Source: Clostridium sp. UBA6640
Lineage (GTDB): Bacteria > Bacillota > Clostridia > Clostridiales > Clostridiaceae
Direction of reading: 5' to 3'
Assembly (NCBI RefSeq): GCF_002455975.1
Contig: NZ_DKLM01000097.1
Span: 1 to 6,158, forward strand
DNA: 6,158 nt
Numbering within the stretch: the stretch's first letter is position 1; each line of letters opens with the position of its first letter. The translations under genes were made by a program, and so were the position numbers. The notes under the pieces are model-generated. The model searched no databases. It saw only the letters and a list, made by a program, of their open reading frames with translations, and was not told the origin of the DNA. Shown here in pieces: positions 1 to 5,920 of this stretch.

Positions 1-345
1 TGCCAACCGTTAGCTTAAGACAAGGGTGTCCATCGTGAGGTGGAATCTGAAGGAAGTCGGCGGCAAAACTCTGGTCTGACGAACAGAAACTACATATAAG
101 GCATGTGCTTGTGGGTGAGTTTGCAAGACAAAACAAAGCCCTAAACTATCCGAAACAGGCGGTGTAAATGTAGCAGATATATGGAGTGAAAGTAAGCGTT
201 CTTACCTGGGGAGGTCTGATAGATAAGTTATGGATATGAATTTAGAAATAACAACCCATACAGTGATGTATGCCTGAACTATCAGAAGTCAGCAGAGGTC
301 ATAGTACTACGTTAAACGCGTTAGCGTGGGAAGGACTGAACAATA
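1..345 (+). ncRNA. Group II intron ribozyme, domains I (partial) to III
   Basis: This stretch has no gene. It is the structured RNA upstream of the intron-encoded protein. Visible pairings include TCTGATAG (215-222) with CTATCAGA (279-286), which encloses GTTAT (227-231) with ATAAC (248-252) and the hairpin CATAC (257-261) / GTATG (268-272) with a six-base loop. A further hairpin pairs ACGTTAA (309-315) with TTAGCGT (321-327), loop ACGCG. The primary sequence, such as the stretch before and after GTCGGCGGC near 56-64, matches my recollection of clostridial/bacillal introns with LtrA-type maturases. I assigned domain borders only roughly and did not locate the exon-binding sites. The start of domain I is outside the window. 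Confidence 0.85.
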
Positions 346-350
346 GGAGG
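345..350 (+). promoter_or_regulatory. Ribosome binding site of the intron maturase
   Basis: AGGAGG lies 10 bases before a TTG codon at 361. It supports TTG as the original maturase start, because no ATG in that frame follows a comparable site. Confidence 0.7.
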
Positions 351-360
351 TTTCAGAATT

Positions 361-1709
361 TTGAAAGATACGAAGAAATATGATAAAAGCAGACAACTTC
401 ATAAGGAAGACTATCTATATGAAAATAGAGTGGAACTCAAAGCTAATATAGAAGTGCCCAGTATTTCTTCCATGTATAAAGAAGGAAGAAACGATGTCAA
501 TGAATACGGTAGTGATTTACTAGAGCGAATATTATCTAAGGATAATATGAACAATGCTTATAAAAGAGTAAAAGCCAATAAGGGAAGTCATGGTATTGAT
601 GGTATGACAGTAGATGAACTTCTACAATACCTAAAAGAACATGGATAGGAATTAAGGCAGTCATTACTAGAAGGTAGATATAAACCCCAACCTGTAAGGA
701 GAGTAGAAATACCTAAGCCTGACGGCGGGAAGAGATTACTAGGAATACCCACTGTAGTAGATAGAGTTATTCAACAAGCTATTGCTCAAATTCTAATGCC
801 TATATACGAAGGTAAATTTTTAAATAACAGTTATGGCTTTAGACCATTAAGAAGTGCGAAGCAAGCTGTTGAAAAATGCAGACAATATATTAATGCAGGA
901 TATACTTGGGCAGTAGATATAGACCTTGCAAAATACTTTGACACAATAAACCATGATAAGCTAATAAGACTGCTATCTAACGATATAAAAGATGGTAGAG
1001 TAATTTCTCTAATACGAAAATATCTGCAAAGTGGTGTAATGATAAATGGTGTGGTTATGGGAACAGAAGAAGGAGCACCACAAGGTGGACCATTATCCCC
1101 ATTATTAAGCAACATAATGCTACATGAACTTGATGTAGAACTAACAAAGCTGCTAGTAGAGTAATGAAGAGCATCACGAAGTTTATTGAAGAGAAGTTAA
1201 AACTCAAAGTAAATAAAGAGAAAAGTACAGTAGATAGACCTTGGAAGCTTAAATTTCTAGGATTTTCTTTTTACAGAGGTAAAGGTGAATACAGAATAAG
1301 AGTTCATAAGAAGTCTTTAAACAAATTTAAAACAAAACTTAAGAAGCTAACTTCAAGGAGTAATGCAATGAATATGGAATATAGGCTTCTAAAATTAAAA
1401 CAAGCAATAGTGGGATGGATAAACTATTTCGCTATCGCTGATATAAGAAATATTCTTAGAGCACTTGATGAATGGTTAAGGCGAAGAGTAAGAATGTGTT
1501 TTTGGAAACAATGGAAGAAGATTAAAACAAAACATGATAATCTTGTAAAATTAGGAATTCTCAATAATAAAGCATGGGAATATGCTAGCACAAGAAAAGG
1601 TTATTGGAGAATATCCAAAAGCCCTATATTATCTAGATACTTAACTAATAAATACCTCAAAGAAATAGGCTTAATCTCTATATCTGAAATATATTCATTA
1701 GTACATTAA
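361..1709 (+). pseudogene. ltrA: Broken group II intron reverse transcriptase/maturase (LtrA family)
   Basis: The intact protein would be about 470 residues, would bind the intron RNA to help splicing, and would reverse-transcribe it during retrohoming. Segments in order: RT0 near YKRVKANKGSHGIDG (541-612), RT1 near VRRVEIPKPDGGKRLLGIP (700-750), RT2 near NNSYGFRP (823-846), RT3 with the first catalytic Asp in VDIDLAKYFD (913-942), RT4 with GAPQGGPLSPLLSN (1075-1116), RT7 near KFLGFSFY (1249-1274), then the thumb and maturase domain X to 1709. There is no HNH endonuclease tail. Two lesions break it. An amber TAG at 646-648 interrupts a frame that continues with good homology. A deletion near 1147-1153 shifts the frame (stop at 1162-1164) and removes RT5 with its YADD motif; reading resumes in another frame as AASRVMKSITKF. 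Neither RT activity nor full-length protein is expected. The TTG start is chosen from the AGGAGG upstream. Confidence 0.93.
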
Positions 1710-1718
1710 TTCTATTGA

Positions 1719-1750
1719 ACCAACCTGTACCGAACGGTACGCACGGTGGT
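1719..1750 (+). ncRNA. Group II intron domain V hairpin with damaged catalytic triad
   Basis: This is the catalytic hairpin of the ribozyme. The upper stem TACC (1728-1731) / GGTA (1736-1739) has loop GAAC, and the two-base bulge CG (1740-1741) is intact. The 3' strand CACGGTGGT (1742-1750) is family-like, but the 5' strand ACCAACCTG (1719-1727) no longer matches it: A1723 faces G1746 and C1725 faces C1744. From the 3' strand the triad should sit at 1721-1723 and read CGC, with the usual G-U wobble opposite T1747; it reads CAA. The triad coordinates the catalytic metals, so splicing is probably lost. Confidence 0.8.
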
Positions 1751-1752
1751 GT

Positions 1753-1794
1753 GAGAGGTCGCTGAATAAAATAATTATTCAGCTCCTACTCGAT
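1753..1794 (+). ncRNA. Group II intron domain VI with branch-point A and 3' splice end
   Basis: GAG (1753-1755) pairs with CTC (1789-1791), A1756 with T1787, and GG (1757-1758) with CC (1785-1786). The distal stem GCTGAATAA (1761-1769) / TTATTCAGC (1775-1783) is perfect. A1788 is left bulged, the position expected for the branch-point adenosine, 7 bases from a terminal GAT (1792-1794). Unlike domain V this element looks intact. The 3' exon starts at 1795. Confidence 0.8.
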
Positions 1795-1826
1795 TGAATT
1801 ATTTGAGTGTTATGAGAAATAAGTTA

Positions 1827-1855
1827 TTGAAAACTATAAAAAAATATTATAGCAT
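1827..1855 (+). promoter_or_regulatory. Weak candidate promoter of the ABC exporter operon
   Basis: TTGAAA (1827-1832) is followed after 17 bases by TAGCAT (1850-1855), a poor -10 box. The leader is so AT-rich that other -10-like words exist (CATAAT at 1853, TATAGA at 1870). A promoter is expected in 1795-1910 because the intron ends here, but its exact position is uncertain. Confidence 0.25.
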
Positions 1856-1861
1856 AATATT
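1843..1861 (+). promoter_or_regulatory. 19-bp perfect dyad, candidate operator
   Basis: AATATTAT, AGC, ATAATATT form an 8-bp inverted repeat with a 3-base centre. It overlaps the candidate -10 region. The size and AT-rich symmetry suit a MarR- or TetR-type repressor site, but no regulator gene is in the window, and AT-rich dyads can arise by chance. Confidence 0.3.
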
Positions 1862-1881
1862 ATGGGGTTTATAGAAAATTC

Positions 1882-1910
1882 TAAATATTTAAACTATATT
1901 TAAATATTTA
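1882..1910 (+). promoter_or_regulatory. 29-bp inverted repeat just before the operon's ribosome binding site
   Basis: TAAATATTTAAA (1882-1893) and TTTAAATATTTA (1899-1910) are exact reverse complements separated by CTATA. The right arm ends 4 bases before the AAAGGGGG site. It could be a DNA operator or an RNA stem next to the ribosome binding site; all pairs are A-T, so an RNA stem would be weak. Confidence 0.4.
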
Positions 1911-1914
1911 ATTG

Positions 1915-1922
1915 AAAGGGGG
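1915..1922 (+). promoter_or_regulatory. Ribosome binding site that fixes the first exporter gene's start
   Basis: AAAGGGGG lies 7 bases before ATG at 1930. A longer reading from TTG at 1912 would place this site inside the coding region and has no site of its own, so ATG 1930 is preferred. Confidence 0.8.
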
Positions 1923-1929
1923 CAAATTA

Positions 1930-3678
1930 ATGAGAAAACTAAAGTCACTACTAAAATACACAATGAAATACAAAAGAAGATATTTTATAGGTATTCTTTT
2001 TTTAATTGTGGTGGATATTGCTCAGCTTATTCCACCTAAAATTTTAGGAGGACTAACAGACAGTTTAGCACAAGGAAATGCTACTACTAGTACAATTACT
2101 AAAGCAATTCTCTATATGATGATAATAGCTGTGGCTATGTCTATAGGCCGTTTTATGTGGAGAATTTATATTAATGGTACCTCTAGAATGATAGAGTATG
2201 ATATTAGGAGTAAGTTCTTTAAGCATTTACAGGAGCTTTCAACAAATTTTTATAATGAAAATAAGACAGGGGATCTAATGGCACTAGCCACCAATGACTT
2301 AAATTCTATAAGAATGGCACTAGGACAAGGTGTTATAATGTTTTTTGATGCTTTAGTACTAACTATAGCTACTTTACTTATAATGTTAAGTATAAATGTA
2401 AAATTAACTTTATTAGCACTGGTTCCATTACCTTTTGTTGCGCTTATATCACGAAAATTTGGTAAAAAAATTCACAAAAAATTTATGAGAGTTCAAAAAT
2501 GCTTTTCAAAGCTTACTGATTTAGTTCAAGAAAACTTCTCGGGAATTAGAATTATTAAGTCTTTTGTGCAAGAAGAAAAAGAATTTGAAAGATTTGCTAA
2601 GGAAAATCAAAATAATTTTGAAGCAAATATGGATTTTATAAGGATATGGGGTATATTTTCTCCACTGATAGAACTTATTTCTTCGTTAAGTTTTGTGGTA
2701 TTAGTTGCAGTAGGAGGGGGATTTGTTATTCTCGGGGACATATCCTTAGGTGAATTTGTAGCCTTTAATATGTATTTAGGAAATTTAGTGTGGCCAATGA
2801 TGGCAGTTGGATGGGTAATTAATGTACTTCAAAGAGGTTTTGCATCCTTAGAAAGAGTTGAGGAAATATTAAATCAAAAACCTGAAATTATTGATAAATA
2901 TGTTCATGAGGTTGAGTCAATTAAAGGGGATATAGTAATTAAAGACTTGACCTTTATTTACCCTAAAGCTACCCAGGCTGCACTTAAGAATATAAGTGTT
3001 AACATAAAAGAAGGAGAGACACTAGGAATTGTAGGACGTACGGGAAGTAGCAAAAGTACATTGGTTCATCTTTTGCTGAGACTTTATAATATACCTAATG
3101 GAAAAATATTTATCGCAGGTGAAGATATAAATAGAATTCCATTAAATACTTTAAGGCATAATATAGGTTTTGTATCTCAAGATCCATTTTTATTTTCTAC
3201 CACTATTGCAGAAAATGTGAATTTGGCATTTGATGAGTTAGATATGGATCAGGTTTATGAAGCTACTAAGAATGCAGATATATATGAGAATATTATAGAT
3301 TTTCCAGAAGAGTTTAAAACAATGGTAGGGGAAAGAGGTGTAACTTTATCAGGAGGACAAAAACAACGTATTTCTATTTCTAGGGCACTAATTAAAAATC
3401 CTGAACTTTTAATATTAGATGATTGCCTGTCAGCAGTTGATGCTAAAACTGAGGTAAAAATATTAGAGAATCTTAATGAGATAATGAAAAATAAAACATC
3501 TATAATAATTTCTCATAGAATTTCAGCGGTTAAAGAAGCAGATCAAATTGTTGTATTAGATGAAGGTGAAATTGTGCAAAGAGGCAAGCATGATGAACTT
3601 AAAAATCAAGAAGGCATTTATAAGGATATTTATGAAAAGCAACAAATTGAACAAGCAATTATGGCGGAGGAGGTATAA
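1930..3678 (+). CDS. bmrC: ABC exporter subunit with degenerate ATP site (BmrC/YheI-like)
   Basis: A 582-residue half-transporter that would pair in the membrane with the next gene's product to export drugs or other amphipathic compounds using ATP. Six membrane segments lie near residues 18-38, 57-78, 132-154, 157-175, 241-262 and 266-295, followed by the nucleotide-binding domain: A-loop Y344, Walker A 369-377, Q-loop Q417, LSGGQ 473-477, Walker B Asp 497, H-loop H529. The catalytic position after Walker B is D498, not Glu, as in the degenerate subunit of BmrCD, LmrCD and TM287/288 exporters. Walker A reads GRTGSSKST: the Gly normally before Lys375 is Ser374, which is unusual. The LSGGQ is intact and would complete the partner's competent site. 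The length is close to Bacillus subtilis BmrC. The substrate cannot be read from the sequence, and orthology to bmrC is inferred from architecture. Confidence 0.9.
   Translation: MRKLKSLLKYTMKYKRRYFIGILFLIVVDIAQLIPPKILGGLTDSLAQGNATTSTITKAILYMMIIAVAMSIGRFMWRIYINGTSRMIEYDIRSKFFKHLQELSTNFYNENKTGDLMALATNDLNSIRMALGQGVIMFFDALVLTIATLLIMLSINVKLTLLALVPLPFVALISRKFGKKIHKKFMRVQKCFSKLTDLVQENFSGIRIIKSFVQEEKEFERFAKENQNNFEANMDFIRIWGIFSPLIELISSLSFVVLVAVGGGFVILGDISLGEFVAFNMYLGNLVWPMMAVGWVINVLQRGFASLERVEEILNQKPEIIDKYVHEVESIKGDIVIKDLTFIYPKATQAALKNISVNIKEGETLGIVGRTGSSKSTLVHLLLRLYNIPNGKIFIAGEDINRIPLNTLRHNIGFVSQDPFLFSTTIAENVNLAFDELDMDQVYEATKNADIYENIIDFPEEFKTMVGERGVTLSGGQKQRISISRALIKNPELLILDDCLSAVDAKTEVKILENLNEIMKNKTSIIISHRISAVKEADQIVVLDEGEIVQRGKHDELKNQEGIYKDIYEKQQIEQAIMAEEV
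3666..3674 (+). promoter_or_regulatory. Ribosome binding site of the second exporter gene, inside the first
   Basis: GGAGGAGGT lies within the last codons of the first exporter gene, 6 bases before ATG 3681. The TAA at 3676-3678 and the ATG are 2 bases apart, which suggests translational coupling and matched subunit amounts. It also favours ATG 3681 over a weaker internal ATG at 3714. Confidence 0.85.
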
Positions 3679-3680
3679 GC

Positions 3681-5711
3681 ATGGAAAATTTTAATTTAGA
3701 AGAAGAAAGCTTGATGAAACAGTATGACTCAAAGCTCATGAGAAGACTCCTTAAATTTGCAAAGCCATATAAACTTCATATATTAGGTGTTATAGTAATA
3801 ATGTTTATAGCAACTTGCTTAGATCTACTAAGACCATATATTATTAAAAGTACTATAGATAATGATATAAATCCAAGTAAATCATCTTATATAATTACAG
3901 AAAAAGCAGTAAATAATAGTATAAAATTAAAAGATGGCTTTTATGTAATTAATAGTGATTCACTAGAAGGTAGAAGAGCTTCCTTAGTATACAATGATAA
4001 AAAAGTCTATGTAATAGATGGAGAGGTAAAGGAAAATGGTCCATATACTATAGATGGAGAAAGATTAATACAAGGAGAAAATATTTATTCAGCCTATAAG
4101 ATTTCTAAGGAAGAAGTTAAAATTTTACGAAGTGGTAATCTTTCATCCGTAGGTAGAAAGGCGATATATATATTAGTTATTTCAATATTAATATTTATAT
4201 TAAATTATATTCAAATCTTCATATTGCAATATACAGGTCAAAAAATTGTATATAATATAAGGGATACCGTGTTTAGGCATGTAGAAGGACTATCACTATC
4301 ATTTTTTGATAAAAATCCTGTAGGGAGATTAGTTACAAGGGTTACTAATGATGTAGAAACTTTAAATGAAATGTATACTTCAGTATTAGTATATTTATTT
4401 AAAGATTTTTTCCTAATTACAGGAATAATAATTGCTATGTTTTTATTAGATGTAAAGTTAGCATTAATAACAATAGTTACATTGCCATTAATTATATTAG
4501 TATCATATATATTTAAAAAATATGATAGAGAGGCCTATAGAAAGGTTAGATCTAGACTTTCAAGAATAAACTCATCGTTAGCTGAAAATATAAATGGGAT
4601 GAAAATAGTTCAGATTTATAGTAAAGAAGATAAAAAGTATAAGGAATTCGATAATATAAATACTTCTTATTCTGAAGCTGCAATGGAACAGATTAAAGTA
4701 TTTGCTATATTCAGACCAGTTATGGATTTTATATATCAAATAGCATTAGCTATATTAATTTGGGCAGGAGGAAAAGCAGTGCTTAATACTGACATTCATA
4801 TAGGAGTACTATATGCTTTTGTCAGCTATATTCAACAATTTTTTCAACCAATTTTTGACCTTTCTGAGAAATTTGATATTATGCAGTCTGCTATGGCATC
4901 ATCTGAAAGAATATTTATGCTTTTAGATACTGATACCACAATTAAAAATCCTGAAAATCCAGTAGAAATACAGAGATTTAAAGGGGAAATAGAATTTAAG
5001 AACGTTTGGTTCGCCTATAATAATGAAGATTGGGTGCTTAGAGATGTAAGTTTTAAAATAAATATAGGAGAAACTATTGCCTTTGTAGGTGCTACTGGGG
5101 CAGGAAAAACATCAATAATAAGCTTAATAAGTCGATTATATGATATTCAAAAAGGTGAAATATTAATTGATGGTGTAAATATAAAAACTATGAGAAAAGA
5201 AGAGTTGAGAAGAAATTTAGCAACAGTATTACAGGATGTATTCTTATTTGCTGGTGACATTAAGAGTAATGTTAGATTGAATAATGATAATATTAGTGAT
5301 GAAGAAGTTATAAGAGCATGTAAATATGTTAATGCTAATATATTTATAGAAAAACTTCCAGAAAAATATGATGCTCCTGTAAATGAAAGAGGTTCTACTT
5401 TTTCCCAGGGAGAACGTCAACTGGTTGCTTTTGCTAGAGCATTAGCTTTTGATCCACCTATATTAGTTCTGGATGAGGCAACTGCAAATATAGATACAGA
5501 AACAGAGAGTCTGATTCAAGATGCATTAGGAAAATTGACAGAAGGAAGAACAACCATAATTGTTGCTCATAGACTTTCAACAATTAAAAATGCAGATAAG
5601 ATTATAGTACTTCATAAGGGAAAAATCAGAGAAGTTGGAAATCACGAAGAGCTTCTTGTAAAAGGAGGCTTATATAGCAACTTATATAAGCTTCAATATG
5701 CACGGCATTAA
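3681..5711 (+). CDS. bmrD: ABC exporter subunit with catalytic Glu (BmrD/YheH-like)
   Basis: A 676-residue half-transporter, the partner of the upstream subunit in a heterodimeric exporter. Membrane segments lie near residues 33-55, 161-184, 233-256, 259-278, 343-363 and 372-393. Between the first two is an insertion of about 100 residues (60-158), polar, with repeated short beta-like segments, predicted to lie outside the membrane. This matches the extra size of BmrD-type subunits, about 673 residues in Bacillus subtilis. The nucleotide-binding domain has A-loop Y446, Walker A GATGAGKT (470-477), Q-loop Q518, Walker B D598 with catalytic E599, and H-loop H630. Its signature is FSQGE (574-578) instead of LSGGQ, so it contributes the weak half of the degenerate site. 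The gene starts 2 bases after its neighbour's stop, so the two are co-transcribed. Exported substrate unknown; multidrug efflux is the family expectation. Confidence 0.92.
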   Translation: MENFNLEEESLMKQYDSKLMRRLLKFAKPYKLHILGVIVIMFIATCLDLLRPYIIKSTIDNDINPSKSSYIITEKAVNNSIKLKDGFYVINSDSLEGRRASLVYNDKKVYVIDGEVKENGPYTIDGERLIQGENIYSAYKISKEEVKILRSGNLSSVGRKAIYILVISILIFILNYIQIFILQYTGQKIVYNIRDTVFRHVEGLSLSFFDKNPVGRLVTRVTNDVETLNEMYTSVLVYLFKDFFLITGIIIAMFLLDVKLALITIVTLPLIILVSYIFKKYDREAYRKVRSRLSRINSSLAENINGMKIVQIYSKEDKKYKEFDNINTSYSEAAMEQIKVFAIFRPVMDFIYQIALAILIWAGGKAVLNTDIHIGVLYAFVSYIQQFFQPIFDLSEKFDIMQSAMASSERIFMLLDTDTTIKNPENPVEIQRFKGEIEFKNVWFAYNNEDWVLRDVSFKINIGETIAFVGATGAGKTSIISLISRLYDIQKGEILIDGVNIKTMRKEELRRNLATVLQDVFLFAGDIKSNVRLNNDNISDEEVIRACKYVNANIFIEKLPEKYDAPVNERGSTFSQGERQLVAFARALAFDPPILVLDEATANIDTETESLIQDALGKLTEGRTTIIVAHRLSTIKNADKIIVLHKGKIREVGNHEELLVKGGLYSNLYKLQYARH

Positions 5712-5716
5712 TAACT

Positions 5717-5824
5717 ATAAAACTTATTTCTTTTATTCAAAATTAATCTTAGGAGAACATTAGCTAAATAATAAAAAATGGCTAGCAATTTTTGCTAGCC
5801 CATCTAATTATAAATAAGTTTTAT
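5717..5824. repeat. 13-bp perfect inverted repeat enclosing the terminator hairpin
   Basis: ATAAAACTTATTT (5717-5729) and AAATAAGTTTTAT (5812-5824) are exact reverse complements, 82 bases apart, with the 9-bp hairpin at 5780-5800 between them. The left arm starts 6 bases after the exporter operon's last codon. It may form a long RNA stem that caps either convergent transcript, or mark the ends of a small non-coding element. No target-site duplication is evident. Confidence 0.45.
5780..5800 (-). terminator. Rho-independent terminator between convergent genes, best on the minus strand
   Basis: GGCTAGCAA (5780-5788) and TTGCTAGCC (5792-5800) form a 9-bp stem with a 3-base loop. On the minus strand the stem is followed by ATTTTTTATTATT, a good U-tract, so it should stop the DUF4397-like gene's transcript. 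On the plus strand the tail is CATCTAATTATAAATAAG, much poorer in U, so termination of the exporter transcript here is likely weaker, though still plausible because no other hairpin of comparable strength follows. Confidence 0.75.
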
Positions 5825-5887
5825 GGGGGAAACATTCAAACTGCAATTTACAGCTTGAAAGATACTTGCAAAATTCATTTAAATAAA

Positions 5888-5920
5888 TTACATATTTAAA
5901 TTAATGTTTTAAATATGTAA
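5888..5920 (-). repeat. 13-bp inverted repeat overlapping the stop codon of the minus-strand gene
   Basis: TTACATATTTAAA (5888-5900) and TTTAAATATGTAA (5908-5920) are exact reverse complements around a 7-base centre that contains the minus-strand TAA. Read on the minus strand it is a hairpin followed by TTTATTT, so it may be a weak first terminator or 3'-end stabiliser. Nearly all pairs are A-T. Confidence 0.4.

Larger units (their letters stand above)
1..1794 (+). mobile_element. Group II intron, 5'-truncated by the window edge, probably inactive
   Basis: A retroelement made of a self-splicing ribozyme that carries a maturase gene in domain IV. The window starts inside domain I: no GTGYG-type 5' boundary is visible, and the first 345 bases have the conserved, hairpin-rich, non-coding character of this family. 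The maturase remnant follows, then a domain V hairpin (1719-1750) and a domain VI hairpin with a bulged A (1788). The 3' end is placed at 1794, after the GAT that lies 7 bases from the branch-point A, as is normal for these introns. The maturase carries a stop codon and a frameshifting deletion, and domain V has a damaged catalytic triad. The copy therefore looks unable to move and perhaps unable to splice. The missing 5' part is an inference from family architecture. Confidence 0.93.

Noticed and set aside
646..648. Programmed stop-codon read-through or recoding in the maturase
   Set aside because: No recoding element is apparent, and the downstream frameshifting deletion makes a functional read-through product impossible.
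831..1115. Minus-strand open frame of 94 codons inside the maturase
   Set aside because: It lies opposite the conserved RT2-RT4 coding sequence, has no ribosome binding site and resembles no family; it is a shadow of the maturase.
1812..1874. Short open frame of 20 codons (MRNKLLKTIKKYY...) in the exporter leader
   Set aside because: There is no Shine-Dalgarno sequence before the ATG, and its Lys/Ile/Tyr content is what AT-rich DNA gives by chance. A leader peptide is not excluded, but nothing supports it.
1912..1929. TTG start at 1912 for the first exporter subunit
   Set aside because: The codons would lie across the AAAGGGGG ribosome binding site that is correctly spaced for ATG 1930, and no site precedes the TTG.
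5751..5798. AGGAG followed by ATGGCTAGC... as a tiny gene
   Set aside because: The distance is too long for a ribosome binding site and the frame ends after six codons inside the terminator hairpin.
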